A DNA stretch of 60,165 nt. Source: Acidobacteriota bacterium (lineage in GTDB: Bacteria; Acidobacteriota; Terriglobia; Bryobacterales; Bryobacteraceae). A model generated the notes under the pieces. That model was not told the origin of the DNA. It searched no databases and saw only the letters and a list, made by a program, of their open reading frames with translations. A program made the translations under genes and the position numbers. Below, in pieces: positions 35,055 through 44,578 of this stretch (the first letter of the stretch is position 1; each line of letters starts with the position of its first letter). Where the stretch lies: positions 1-60,165 of the forward strand of contig VFZO01000010.1 of NCBI GenBank assembly GCA_016871155.1, given 5' to 3'.

Positions 35055-36401
35055 CTACTTGGACCAGACTGGTTTTTCATTAATACCTGACGATGTGAGC
35101 TGCCTCAACTGCGATCCGTCCGCGAGCATCGACCAGATTTGCATCCGGCCTCCGCGGTCCGATGCGAACACAATATGCTTTCCGTCCGGCGCCCAGCTGG
35201 GGTTCTCGTTTCGGCCAGCGCCGCTGGTGAGTTGAACGTAATTGCCTGTGGCCACATCCATCACAAAAATGTTGAAGTTCCCTGGATCATATCCTCTTGT
35301 CCATGCAAAGGCAATATGTGTGCCCTGTGGATTCCAGGATGGGTTCGTTGCCTGCCCTTCCCCGGTGGTCAAGCGCTGAACGTCCGCGCCCTCAATATTC
35401 ATTTTATACACCTGCGGGGAGCCTCCGCGCCCGGACACGAAGACCACCTCCCCGCCGGTCTTCGGATTTACCTTCGGCTCCACCTCCACGGCGCGGGTCT
35501 GAGTAACGCGCCGCAAGTTGGAACCATCCGCGTTTGCGAGGTAAATCTGGGAAAAGCCGGAAGCGGACGAGGAGAATGCCATCATCTTACCGTCCGGGGT
35601 GTACGATGCGTTCTGGTTGGTACCCGCCCTTGGGTTGTAGAACGGAATGCGCCGCATTGTCTCCAAGGAATGGACAAGAATCTGCGGGCCGTTCGGCGTC
35701 CAACTGGTGAACGCCAGTCGCGTTCCATCCGGTGAAATGGAGGGCATCGTGGTAATCGACTTGTAGCTGGTCACCTGTTTTTGCCCCGCTCCGTCGTAGT
35801 CCATCGACCAGATTTCCTTCGTGCCGCTGCGGTTCGAAACAAAGTACACTTTCGATCCAGCCAGCGACTCAACTCCGAATTGTCTCAGAATGTCGGTAGC
35901 GAATTCGTGGGCCACTTTCCGCGCACCCGCTTCGTCGAGCGTGGCCGTGTAAAGCTTGCCGATTACCTGCGCGCTGGTGATATCGGGCTGACGCACATTG
36001 AACAGCCACCCGAAGAGCACGAGCTTTCCTTCTTGCTCCGCGGCGTAGCCGAACGCGAGAAAATCGGCGTTCACCGGCGGGTCGCTCCAATCCTGCAACC
36101 ACGGCGCGGCGTTGCGGTTGTTCGGGTCATATTGCAGCGGCTTGCGAAAATCCTGCGGCTGCTGCGGAATGCGAAGCGCGTACATGCTCTTCGGCGCCAT
36201 CTTGAAAATCGCCGCGTCTTCGATGTCGCGCCACAGGGTGGCGTTCAGAATGTTCATCTGCTCGGAGGCGCGTCCGGCGCCGCGAAGATCGGGGATGGCG
36301 ATAGTCGCTTTTTGTGTACCGACGATTTGTCCGATGATGTCGGGCCGCTGCTGGGCGGCCAGTGTAAGGGAGCAGGCAATGGAAGCGAGTAGTAGTTTCA
36401 T
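35055..36401 (-). CDS. tolB: Tol-Pal system propeller protein TolB
   Basis: A 448-residue periplasmic protein. Signal peptide residues 1-16 (LLLASIACSLTLAA). Residues ~20-165 match the N-terminal TolB domain; ~170-445 form a six-blade PD40 propeller (KVYFVSNRSGTKEIWSMDYDG, PSISPDGTRLAFTS, ASYTPDGKMMAFSSSASG, PSWAPDGKHIVFASDRGG). TolB binds Pal and the TolA C-terminus. It overlaps the TolA/TonB-like gene by four bases (36398-36401). Confidence 0.95.
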   Translation of the reverse strand: MKLLLASIACSLTLAAQQRPDIIGQIVGTQKATIAIPDLRGAGRASEQMNILNATLWRDIEDAAIFKMAPKSMYALRIPQQPQDFRKPLQYDPNNRNAAPWLQDWSDPPVNADFLAFGYAAEQEGKLVLFGWLFNVRQPDITSAQVIGKLYTATLDEAGARKVAHEFATDILRQFGVESLAGSKVYFVSNRSGTKEIWSMDYDGAGQKQVTSYKSITTMPSISPDGTRLAFTSWTPNGPQILVHSLETMRRIPFYNPRAGTNQNASYTPDGKMMAFSSSASGFSQIYLANADGSNLRRVTQTRAVEVEPKVNPKTGGEVVFVSGRGGSPQVYKMNIEGADVQRLTTGEGQATNPSWNPQGTHIAFAWTRGYDPGNFNIFVMDVATGNYVQLTSGAGRNENPSWAPDGKHIVFASDRGGRMQIWSMLADGSQLRQLTSSGINEKPVWSK

Positions 36402-37174
36402 CGTTGTAGCTGAAAGGTGAATTCCACGTTCGCGAAGTCTCGTTCAAACTCTCGCGGGAGTTCGGGTAACGGCGACGCCTCCGTAACGGCTCGCCGCGCC
36501 GAAAAATCGAGCGAGGCCAGGCCGCTCGACTCGACGATCTTGATATTTCGCACCGTGCCATTACGCAGAATATCGAAACTCACAATGGCGGGTTTCGCCG
36601 AGCGCGCGCCGGCGTCCACATCGTTAGTGCGCCACTTCTCGGCGATGCGGCGCCGCACAAGATCGGCGTATGCGCCGAAACGATTGCCGAAAGGCGTGCC
36701 GGTGCCAACGCCGACGCCGCCCGCACCAACGGAACCGAACATCGGGTTCGAAACGGACTGCGCAACAGTCGTGCGAAGGCTTTCCTTCTGGATATCGGTT
36801 GAGGACCTGTACTTGTAACGGCTGGTCTGCTGGTCGTTTTTCTTTTGATCCCGGTCGGACTTCAAAGCGACGGCGTCCGGATCATCACGAACGCGGTCCC
36901 GATCGCGGTCTTTCTGCTCGGCCTTTTCCACTTCGGACTCGGAGTCGTCGGCCTTGGGATTCGGCCGCGATTGCCGCGTGGGCAGTGGAATCCGGTCCAC
37001 GGGCGTGACCGCGAAACCCGCGCCCGGCATGGCGTTGGGATCGCCCCAACGGTCCACCGCCGCGAAGTTCCACATGCCCCAGCCGAGGCCCGCGCCGCCC
37101 ACTGCTAAGTGCAACACCAGGGAGCGCAGCAGGCCGCGCCCGAGAGAGTCGTCTTGTGGCGCCGCGAGCTTCAT
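36398..37174 (-). CDS. tolA: TolA/TonB-like energy transducer
   Basis: A 258-residue inner-membrane protein with one N-terminal helix (LRSLVLHLAVGGAGLGWGMW), a charged linker (~60-135, rich in D, R, K and E) and a TonB-type C-terminal domain (~165-258: YADLVRRRIAEKWR, VSFDILRNGTVRNIKIVESSG, LDFSARRAVTEASPLPELP). The TolQ-TolR motor energises it to reach the outer membrane. TolA and TonB domains are hard to separate by eye; the tolQR-tolB setting decides for a TolA role. Four-base overlaps join it to tolR and tolB. Confidence 0.9.
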   Translation of the reverse strand: MKLAAPQDDSLGRGLLRSLVLHLAVGGAGLGWGMWNFAAVDRWGDPNAMPGAGFAVTPVDRIPLPTRQSRPNPKADDSESEVEKAEQKDRDRDRVRDDPDAVALKSDRDQKKNDQQTSRYKYRSSTDIQKESLRTTVAQSVSNPMFGSVGAGGVGVGTGTPFGNRFGAYADLVRRRIAEKWRTNDVDAGARSAKPAIVSFDILRNGTVRNIKIVESSGLASLDFSARRAVTEASPLPELPREFERDFANVEFTFQLQR

Positions 37175-37611
37175 CGTTTTCGCCGGCTCGCCGAATCCAC
37201 CGGCTGCGTCACCATTCGCACATCCAGCTTGGCTTGGCCTAATTCACTCACCACCTGGGCAATGGGATCCCAGGGCGTGGCTTTGTCGGCGCGGACATAC
37301 ACGGCCTTGTGGCCAGGGAACTTCTTCCTGATCGCGCCGCCCAGTTCGTTAATGTTCACGTCGCTTTCGTTCAGGCGCATCTCTCCGTCCTTGGAAATAG
37401 TGACGACCGGATGCTCTTCCGCTGAGTTGCGAACCTGGCGAACCTTCGGTACCTCCACCTCCAGACCGAACTCCATGACGTGGGCCGTGAGCATGAAGAT
37501 AATCAGCAGCACTAACACGACATCGACCAGGGGAATGATATTGATTTCGGCCAGCGCCTGAAACGAATCGCGGCGGCCTTGGCGGGAGGAGCCTCTGACG
37601 GAGATCGCCAT
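37171..37611 (-). CDS. tolR: Biopolymer transporter TolR/ExbD
   Basis: A 146-residue protein with one membrane helix (INIIPLVDVVLVLLIIFMLT), in which the conserved Asp of the proton path is in PLVDVV, then a periplasmic domain (VEVPKVRQ, KEHPVVTISKDG-like, VRADKATPWDPIAQV). It partners TolQ in the proton-driven motor. The stop overlaps the start of the TolA gene. Confidence 0.93.
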   Translation of the reverse strand: MAISVRGSSRQGRRDSFQALAEINIIPLVDVVLVLLIIFMLTAHVMEFGLEVEVPKVRQVRNSAEEHPVVTISKDGEMRLNESDVNINELGGAIRKKFPGHKAVYVRADKATPWDPIAQVVSELGQAKLDVRMVTQPVDSASRRKR

Positions 37612-37613
37612 CG

Positions 37614-38324
37614 TTACCCCTCGTACACGCGCTCGACGAGATTCAGAAACTCGAGCCCGAAATCGTCCATGCGCGAGCCGATCTCGCGGATCGAATGGCC
37701 GAAATGGTTATAGAAAATCGCAGCGGGGATAGCGGCGAACAGGCCCATCGCGGTCGCCACCAGCGCGTCGGCAATACCGGGGCCAACGGCGCGCAGGCTT
37801 GCCGCGCCCGCGCCGGTCAGCGCCTGAAACGCGTCGATAATGCCCAACACGGTGCCGAACAGTCCGATGAACGGTGTGATCGAAGCGACGGTGGCGAGCC
37901 AGCTCATATTCCGCTCCAGCCGCGACAACTCCTCGTTCGCGCCCAACTGCAGACTCCGCTCGACGGCCACCCGGTTGGTCAGCCTGTTGCGGGCGCGCAC
38001 CTGCCGGTCCACCTCGGCGTACCCAGAATCGTAGACCGCCACTAGCGGCGCGTTGGGAAACTGCTCGCAAGCGGCCGCGATCGCGTCGAAACCGGTCGCC
38101 TTGCGAAAAATGGAGAGAAACTTCTGATTTTCCGCGCCGGCCTTCTTCAACCGGCTCCATTTGTTGAATACGATGGCCCAGGAAAACAACGACGCCGCGA
38201 CGAGAATCAGCATCACCAGCAGCGCAATCGGCTTCGATGGATCCAAGATGTGAGTTAGAACGGAAGATGGCGCGGCGGTCTCGGCAGCGGCGGGTAGAAG
38301 TACGATCGGCAATAGAGTCTCCAA
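37614..38324 (-). CDS. tolQ: Proton-channel protein TolQ/ExbB
   Basis: A 236-residue inner-membrane protein with three helices (PIALLVMLILVAASLFSWAI; LATVASITPFIGLFGTVLGI; ALVATAMGLFAAIPAAIFY). The MotA/TolQ/ExbB signature TPFIGLFGTVLGIIDAFQAL is present. It starts with TTG at 38324, the only suitable codon in frame, after AAGATGAGAGT. First gene of the Tol-Pal operon; tolR follows two bases later. Confidence 0.93.
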   Translation of the reverse strand: METLLPIVLLPAAAETAAPSSVLTHILDPSKPIALLVMLILVAASLFSWAIVFNKWSRLKKAGAENQKFLSIFRKATGFDAIAAACEQFPNAPLVAVYDSGYAEVDRQVRARNRLTNRVAVERSLQLGANEELSRLERNMSWLATVASITPFIGLFGTVLGIIDAFQALTGAGAASLRAVGPGIADALVATAMGLFAAIPAAIFYNHFGHSIREIGSRMDDFGLEFLNLVERVYEG

Positions 38325-38367
38325 ACTCTCATCTTATGACGGGTTCCGCTTCGAAAAAGACGGCATC

Positions 38368-38400
38368 AAACAAAAAACGGCAAAAATGTTCAGAGTGCCG
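38368..38400 (-). terminator. Intrinsic terminator after the YtcJ-like amidohydrolase
   Basis: On the minus strand, CGGCA and TGCCG (38378-38382, 38396-38400) form a 5-base stem with a 13-base loop, followed by TTTTTTGTTT. It sits just after the amidohydrolase stop (38402) and before the tolQ start, so it should separate the two transcripts. Confidence 0.5.
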
Positions 38401-38401
38401 C

Positions 38402-40033
38402 CTAGCGCCGCTCGTGGACTACTCGGCCGTCGTAGATCGTGATATCGGCGCGGGTCTTGTGAATATCGATTAGCGTGCCGCGGAACGGATCGGCCGAAAG
38501 CACCGCTATGTCGGCCAGCATCCCGGGCTTGATGGTTCCGGTGTATGTGTCCTGATGGCCGGCGTACGCGGCGTTACTTGTGTAAGCGCGCAGCGCTGTC
38601 TGCACGCTCACGCGCTCCTCCGGAATCCAGCCGCCGGACGGCAGTCCCGAAATCGTCCGCCGGTTCACGGCGTTATGTAAGCCGCGGATTGGGTCCACCG
38701 AAATCGACGCGGGCCAGTCCGACGAGAAAACCAGGCGCCCGCCGGCTTTGGCGATGCTGTTCCAGGCAAAACCCAACCGGCTACGTTCCGGACCGATGGC
38801 CGCAGACCAGACCTCGATCGTTCCGGGATCGGCATGGATCGGCTGCATGGACGGCAGCACACCCAGTGCGGCGAATCGCGGCAAATCGGAGGGGTGAATC
38901 GTCTCGATATGTTCGATACGGTGCCTCGCGTCCCGGGCGCCGTTCACCCGCCGCGCGTGCTCGAAGCCATCCAAGGCCATACGCACGGCGCGGTCGCCGA
39001 TGGCGTGCGTGTACACTTGCAGGCCGAGCTCATCGGCCCGAGCCACCGCAGTGTTGAATTGCTCCTGCGTCCAGGCCGGTTTGCCTGACGTGGAAGGTTT
39101 GTTCGTGTACGGCTCCAGCATCGCGGCAGTATAGGATTCAATGACGCCGTCCAGCATGATCTTAATGGCGCCCACTCGCAGCGCGGGGCCGGCGTACTTC
39201 TGGCGCAGCGCGGCGTATTCTTGCAAGCTGGGCACGTCCACCATCGGGCCGACGGACATGGCCAGTGACGCGCGTAACGTCATCTTACCGGCCGCCAGCA
39301 GCGTGTCGTAGAGTTCCAGTTCGTCCAGGTTCCCATTCGCGTTCTGCACCGAAGTGACGCCAAGCTCCGCCAGCCGCTTCATCCCAGTCTCCATCGCGGC
39401 CAGCTTTTGTTCCTTTGAAGGGGCCGGCAGCAGCCGGCGGACGAGGCCCATCGCGCCCTCGGTCAGCGCGCCGGTGGGTTCGCCTTGCGCGTCGCGAACG
39501 ATTTCGCCGTAGCCTTTGTACACCGTGTTCCGGTCGATGCCAGCCAGCGCAAGCGCCTTGGAGTTGACCCAGGCCGTATGGCCGTCGTAGGCGGAGAGAA
39601 ACACCGGCCGGCCGGCAACGACGCTGTCCAGGTCTTCCTTTCTGGGCAGCCGGCCCTGCGGCAAGCAGACATACTCCCAGCCGCGCCCGTGCAGCCAACT
39701 GTCGCCGGGGTGCTCCGTGGCGAATTGTGCAACGGCCCGCTGCATGGTCTCCAGCGTGCAGATGCCATTCAGGTCGATCTGCGAAAGCCCTAGCGAACCG
39801 CCCAGAAAATGCATGTGAGCGTCGTGGAATCCCGGGATAGCCAGCCGCCCGCGCAGATCGATGACGCGAGCGCCGGGCGCCTTCAGATTTCTGCCGACCT
39901 GTTCAATCCTGTTGCCCTTTACGACGATAGAATCCGCCCACGGGCGCTCGCTGTCGCCGGTCCACACGCGGCCGTTGCGAAGCAGGAGGTCGCCGGCTTG
40001 CAGGGATAGAGCGGCTAGCAGCAGGAATCGCAT
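38402..40033 (-). CDS. YtcJ-like metal-dependent amidohydrolase
   Basis: A 543-residue protein of the Amidohydro_3 group. A short signal (LLLAALSLQAGD) suggests export. The first metal site is FHDAHMHFLGG; other hallmarks are GRLAIPGFHDAH, HAIGDRAVRMALDGFEHA, RIEHIETIHPSDLPRF and VFSSDWPASISVDPIRG (final Asp). YtcJ relatives hydrolyse N-acyl or imide bonds in small molecules; substrate unknown. The TonB receptor gene ends 28 bases upstream on the same strand, so uptake and processing may be linked. Confidence 0.85.
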   Translation of the reverse strand: MRFLLLAALSLQAGDLLLRNGRVWTGDSERPWADSIVVKGNRIEQVGRNLKAPGARVIDLRGRLAIPGFHDAHMHFLGGSLGLSQIDLNGICTLETMQRAVAQFATEHPGDSWLHGRGWEYVCLPQGRLPRKEDLDSVVAGRPVFLSAYDGHTAWVNSKALALAGIDRNTVYKGYGEIVRDAQGEPTGALTEGAMGLVRRLLPAPSKEQKLAAMETGMKRLAELGVTSVQNANGNLDELELYDTLLAAGKMTLRASLAMSVGPMVDVPSLQEYAALRQKYAGPALRVGAIKIMLDGVIESYTAAMLEPYTNKPSTSGKPAWTQEQFNTAVARADELGLQVYTHAIGDRAVRMALDGFEHARRVNGARDARHRIEHIETIHPSDLPRFAALGVLPSMQPIHADPGTIEVWSAAIGPERSRLGFAWNSIAKAGGRLVFSSDWPASISVDPIRGLHNAVNRRTISGLPSGGWIPEERVSVQTALRAYTSNAAYAGHQDTYTGTIKPGMLADIAVLSADPFRGTLIDIHKTRADITIYDGRVVHERR

Positions 40034-40061
40034 CGTAATTTGTTACTCGAGCGCGCCGCCG

Positions 40062-43000
40062 TCAGAACGAAAACCGAAGACCCAACTGAATGCGCCGAGG
40101 GTCCGCAGCCGACGTAAAGCCGAGAGGTTGGCTCGGCCCACGGTCGTGACGTCCGCGCAAATTGAACGGGCCGGCGATGTTACCCACGATGTTGTTCACC
40201 GACGTGTAGTTGAGCTTATTGAAGAGATTGAAGGCCTCGGCCATCAGTTCAATCTGCCGCTGCTCGGCAAACGCCAGCCGTTTGGCTACCCGCAGATCGA
40301 ATCCGGTGATTGCCGGTCCAATGCCCGTGTTGCGGCCCGCGAAGAACGGGCGGTCCGTGGTGTTGTGCCGGTCGTTATTTAACTCCGTTCCCGCCAGCAG
40401 GTTGAAGGGCCGTGCGCTCGAGTACCGGAAAATCGGCGTTAACAGCAAACCGCCCTTTGTCTGCATGGAGGCGTAGGTGACGACCTTGTGCCGCTGGTCG
40501 AAGCTGGACAGCGCCCATTCGGCGCGGCGATTCAATTGATCGTTCGGTTGGAAGTCCGAATTGAAATCCGTCGTCTCGTCCATCGCTTTCGCGAAGGTGT
40601 AGTTGAAGTGCAGCATCAACTTTCGCGTTGGCTTATAGGTCGCCTCCATCAGCATCCCATGATAGGAGCTGGACGCGGTCGACTCATACTGGTTCTCTTG
40701 AAACACAAGCGGGTTGACAAAGAACCCTGCGCCCGTTGGGTTCAACGGAAATGCTCCCCAATCGCGAATGCCTTTCGCCGGATTCACTGGAGCGTCGCGG
40801 AGATTGATGTCGCGCGAGGTGGTCAGGTGCAGTCCTTTCACCGCGACGTAGGAAACAGAGAAGGCGAGGTTCTTCACGATCTCCCGTTCAATGCCCAGGC
40901 TCGTCTGCTGTGCGTAGCCGTTCACGTAATCTGGCGACGGCCGGAACAACACGGTTAGAGGCGGCCGCGGGCCGGTCTGGCTGATGTTGATACCGAACTG
41001 GCGCAGGTCTTCGGCTCGGATCGGACGTTGTGGCACCGGGACGCCGATTACGCCTTGGGCGCGAAGCGTCGAAAAGATATTAATGGGACCATTCGGCGCG
41101 GCCGGAGCGGCAGGGTTCAGAACGGTAAGAACCTGGGCGATCTGCCGGCGGCCTTCAATCTCGTTCAAGGCCTGCACCACATAGTCGATCTGAAAATCGA
41201 TCGGCGCGTAGAAGATCCCGTAACCGCCGCGAATGGTCGTCTTGCGGTCGTTGAAAGGATCCCAGGAGAACCCCACGCGCGGCGCGAAGTTGTTGCCGTC
41301 GGTGCGCAACGGTTGGCGGCGCGTGTCACGCTCGTACCTGACGCCGTAGTTGAGGGTCAAGTTGCGCGCCGGCGTCCAGGTGTCCTGCGCATAGGCCGCG
41401 TAAAGAGGCAGTGTTCCGCGAACGATTGGGTCGCCAAAGCCCTGCTGATAGCTTTGCGCCAAGCCTAGATTAAACGCCTGCAGGGCGTTGATGGTGGTCG
41501 ACGCCAGCGCGGCGTTTACCAGGCCGCCGGGAAGCGAACCAAACGTAAACCGCCCGCTAAAGAATGTCTGCGAATCCTGAGTCACGTTCCGGATAAGCGC
41601 CGAGCCGCCCAACTTCCATGCGTGATTGCCGCGAAACAGGCTGAGGTTGTCGCTCAGCTCCGTGCGCCGGGAAAGCGTTGTCGCCGGTAGAAAGCGGTCG
41701 CGATTGAAAAGGCCGAAGCCGGCAATTTCGAGCGCCGGACCGAACTTGTCGGTGGATTCGGTCACCAGAACGTAGTGGTTGAACTGCGCCCGGAACTCGT
41801 TGACCGTCTGGGGGGAGTGCATGTGCATCCACCCAAGCAGGCCCGTATGATCGCGAAAGTCCTGCACGAATCCTCGAGAAGCGCCAACCAGCGCGCCCAC
41901 GCCTTCGTTTGTATCAAAAATGCCCGTGCCGTTGTAGCGGAAAGTCAGGTTGTTGCGGTCGTTCCAGCGGTGGTCCAGCCGGAGCAGCCCTTTCTTATCG
42001 TCGGTCGCGAACGGAAAGATGCCGCTGTTCCGCCGGAACATCTCCTGGGCGGGCGCGGGCGTGGAAAGCACGCCGCGCAGTTGTGCGGCGGCGGGCCCGG
42101 GCAGTCGCGCGAGAATCGCCTCCTGCTCCGCTGTCGGGCCGAAGATGGAAAGATCCGTCAGCACCGGCACGGTACGCGCCTCGCGGCGTCGAAGCTGTTC
42201 ATAGGCGAGAAAGAAAAATGTGCGGTCCTTCGCGATCGGGCCTCCGATCGTGGCTCCGAACTGTTGCCGGTCGGAATTGGGCTTGACACGCTTGAGCGCG
42301 TTGCCTTCCAGATTGACGGCGAACGGATCGGTGGCGTCCAGCGACTGATGCCGGAAGAACGCGAATAGCGAGCCGTGCAGCGCGTTGCTGCCCGACCGCG
42401 TCACGATGTTGATCATGCCGCCGCGCGCCGAGCCGTGTTCGGCCGAATAGTTCGAGCGGTTGACCTGAAACTCCTGCACGGCCTCCTGGCAAACGGTTGG
42501 CCGCACGCCGCCGCCGGGGTCGTTCGCCTCGCCGCCGTCCACGTTGATCGAGTTGCCGCGGCCGTTGGAGCCGTAAAAGGACAGGCCGGAATCCGGCGTC
42601 TGCTTCACCCGAAAACTGTTTGCGTCGGCAAGGCCCTTGGAATCGGAAACCCCGGGAGCAAGCAGCGAAAACGTCAGGTAGTCGCGCCGGTTAATGGGCA
42701 GGTTACGGACCTCCTCGCGGGAGATGGTGTTCGATTGCTGCGTTCGCTGGGACTCGATCAGCGGCGCCTCGGCGGTTACATCGAAGGTGGTCTGCGATGC
42801 GGCCACGTCGAGTCGAACGTCGACCGTCGCCTCCTGCCCGACCGTCAACTCCAGTCCGTCCCGCCTCCACGTTCCGAAGTTTTCCTTCGTGACCTCCACG
42901 CGGTAAATCCCCGGGTTCACAAGCGGTAGCAAGTAGGCGCCATCCCGGTTTGTCGTGGCTTCCACTCGTGCATTCGTCTCACTATTCAGGAGGACGACCT

Positions 43001-43127
43001 TTGCGCCGGCGATCCGGCCGCTAGACGCGTCCTCTACGACTCCTCGAAGCGAGGCCGTGGTCTTCGACTGGCCGAAGACCCCGGCGGATAACGCGACGAC
43101 GACCAACCAAGCGGTTCCTGTCGGCAT
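40062..43127 (-). CDS. Oar-like TonB-dependent outer-membrane receptor
   Basis: A 1021-residue outer-membrane protein. Signal peptide 1-20 (TAWLVVVALSAGVFG). Residues ~24-105 form a carboxypeptidase-regulatory-like domain (TASLRGVVEDASSGRIAGAK, GIYRVEVTKENFG). A plug domain (~115-260) and a very large beta-barrel ending in RRIQLGLRFSF, an outer-membrane C-terminal Phe, follow. ATG 43127 has GGAGAG just upstream; the longer frame to 43274 overlaps the kinase gene and looks non-coding. The sensor kinase gene ends 44 bases upstream. Such receptors import large or complex substrates using TonB energy. Confidence 0.9.
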   Translation of the reverse strand: MPTGTAWLVVVALSAGVFGQSKTTASLRGVVEDASSGRIAGAKVVLLNSETNARVEATTNRDGAYLLPLVNPGIYRVEVTKENFGTWRRDGLELTVGQEATVDVRLDVAASQTTFDVTAEAPLIESQRTQQSNTISREEVRNLPINRRDYLTFSLLAPGVSDSKGLADANSFRVKQTPDSGLSFYGSNGRGNSINVDGGEANDPGGGVRPTVCQEAVQEFQVNRSNYSAEHGSARGGMINIVTRSGSNALHGSLFAFFRHQSLDATDPFAVNLEGNALKRVKPNSDRQQFGATIGGPIAKDRTFFFLAYEQLRRREARTVPVLTDLSIFGPTAEQEAILARLPGPAAAQLRGVLSTPAPAQEMFRRNSGIFPFATDDKKGLLRLDHRWNDRNNLTFRYNGTGIFDTNEGVGALVGASRGFVQDFRDHTGLLGWMHMHSPQTVNEFRAQFNHYVLVTESTDKFGPALEIAGFGLFNRDRFLPATTLSRRTELSDNLSLFRGNHAWKLGGSALIRNVTQDSQTFFSGRFTFGSLPGGLVNAALASTTINALQAFNLGLAQSYQQGFGDPIVRGTLPLYAAYAQDTWTPARNLTLNYGVRYERDTRRQPLRTDGNNFAPRVGFSWDPFNDRKTTIRGGYGIFYAPIDFQIDYVVQALNEIEGRRQIAQVLTVLNPAAPAAPNGPINIFSTLRAQGVIGVPVPQRPIRAEDLRQFGINISQTGPRPPLTVLFRPSPDYVNGYAQQTSLGIEREIVKNLAFSVSYVAVKGLHLTTSRDINLRDAPVNPAKGIRDWGAFPLNPTGAGFFVNPLVFQENQYESTASSSYHGMLMEATYKPTRKLMLHFNYTFAKAMDETTDFNSDFQPNDQLNRRAEWALSSFDQRHKVVTYASMQTKGGLLLTPIFRYSSARPFNLLAGTELNNDRHNTTDRPFFAGRNTGIGPAITGFDLRVAKRLAFAEQRQIELMAEAFNLFNKLNYTSVNNIVGNIAGPFNLRGRHDRGPSQPLGFTSAADPRRIQLGLRFSF

Positions 43128-43171
43128 GGACTCTCCGTTAGCGATGAAGTAACAAACGCAAATTGAAACTT

Positions 43172-44494
43172 TTATGCATTGTACGGCAAACGGAGACGTG
43201 CGACGCACCCGGGTCCGTTTTCGCGGTTTGCCAAGGTCAGATCGCCCCCGTGCGCTTCGGCGATCTGCCGGCACAAAACCAGACCGATGCCGGAGCCTCC
43301 CGGCTTAGTCGTGAAAAAGGGCACGAACAGGTTCGCGGTGGCGGCCAGGCCCGGTCCGTTGTCCTCTACTTCTATGACCAGCAGCCAGCGTTCGATCCGC
43401 CAGCGCAGAGTCACCGAACCGCCTTCGGGTAAGGCGGCGTCAGTGGCGTTGCGGATCAGGTTGATCAGGGCCTGGTCCAATTGATCGGAGTCTGCGCTCA
43501 CGATCACATCGGGACCATCTTCGACCGTGATCCGAACGCGGGGCTCCATCGCCGCGGCGCGGCGGATGTGCTCGGCGACATGGACGGCAGCCGGCACGGG
43601 CCGGGGCAGGCGGGCCAGCGTCGCGTAGGCGCCAATGAAGCGCGCCAGGGACTCGGCGCGCGAGCCGATCACCGAAAGCCCGCGCAACGCGTCCTCCTTC
43701 CAGTCGCCGGCGAGCGGGTCCCGCTTCAACAGCGTTTCCAGGCTTCCCGCTATCGACTTGATCGGCGCCAACGAATTGTTCAATTCGTGGCCCAGCACGC
43801 GTACCAGGCGCTGCCAAGCCAGCAACTCCTCCTCGCGAAGCGGGCGGGTAAGGTCGGTGATCACGAGAAGTTGGTGGGGCAGGCCGCCCTCGCGAAACGA
43901 CGATCGTGAGATGCCCCAGCGGCCAGTCGCGCCCGGGAACGCGCGCTGAACCGTCTGCTCCGCCTGGCCGCCGAGAAACTCGTCGAGGCCCAAGCGTGCG
44001 GCAGGCAGGTCGAGCATCCGCTCCTCGGGCTGGGCCAACAGCCGCTCCGCGGAGCGGTTCACCAGCTTCAGCCGCTGCGACTCGTCGAACGCGAAGATCG
44101 CGACGTCGATCTCTTCCATTACCTTGCGGAGGAGCGTGGTGGCTTCCAACGCGCCCAGCCGCTGCGCCCGCAGCGTGGAAGACATCGCGTTCACCTGATG
44201 CATCACGTCGGTGAGCGCGTCTTCGCTCCCGGCCGCCCCCTTGGCCCGGACCGAGTAGTCGCCCTCGCGCAGCGCCTCCAGCAAAGTGGAAATCGTGCGC
44301 AGCGGCGATGCGACCTTCTCGCGCGTCGCCGAGGCGAAACCCAGCCAACAGCCCACGACGGCAAGCCCGGCGGTCCAAACAACTTTGGGCGAATACGGCC
44401 CAGTGCCAAGTTCCCAAAGCACCAGAGCGACAGCCGGAAGGCCTGACGCCAGCGCCAGCATTTGCACCCGCCGTTCGTGCGTAAGCCGCTTCAT
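43172..44494 (-). CDS. NtrY-like membrane sensor histidine kinase
   Basis: A 440-residue kinase. Two membrane helices (MLALASGLPAVALVLWEL; VVWTAGLAVVGCWLGFAS) leave only a tiny periplasmic loop. A HAMP domain (~65-120), PAS domain (~125-210), the H-box LGHELNNSLAPIKSIAGSLE, N-box LINLIRNATDAAL, G1 VEDNGPGL and G2 GGSGIGLVL are all intact. H-E-L-N-N in place of H-E-I-R-N is the NtrY/NtrB style. ATG 44494 is used. It pairs with the NtrC-like gene 84 bases upstream. Confidence 0.92.
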   Translation of the reverse strand: MKRLTHERRVQMLALASGLPAVALVLWELGTGPYSPKVVWTAGLAVVGCWLGFASATREKVASPLRTISTLLEALREGDYSVRAKGAAGSEDALTDVMHQVNAMSSTLRAQRLGALEATTLLRKVMEEIDVAIFAFDESQRLKLVNRSAERLLAQPEERMLDLPAARLGLDEFLGGQAEQTVQRAFPGATGRWGISRSSFREGGLPHQLLVITDLTRPLREEELLAWQRLVRVLGHELNNSLAPIKSIAGSLETLLKRDPLAGDWKEDALRGLSVIGSRAESLARFIGAYATLARLPRPVPAAVHVAEHIRRAAAMEPRVRITVEDGPDVIVSADSDQLDQALINLIRNATDAALPEGGSVTLRWRIERWLLVIEVEDNGPGLAATANLFVPFFTTKPGGSGIGLVLCRQIAEAHGGDLTLANRENGPGCVARLRLPYNA

Positions 44495-44578
44495 CCCGTC
44501 AACTCTTCCGCTCCCAAGCGCACCTGCCCGGACAGGTGCGAGGGGCGCGGTTGGGAGGGCGGAGCACCAAAGCACGCA

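Noticed and set aside
38237-38473. 78-codon plus-strand frame across the tolQ-amidohydrolase gap
   Set aside because: Overlaps tolQ antisense, very basic composition, no ribosome site.
43128-43171. Search for a sigma-54 promoter between the kinase and TonB receptor genes
   Set aside because: No GG-N10-GC spacing was found; the receptor is more likely read from an upstream promoter or an unrecognised site.
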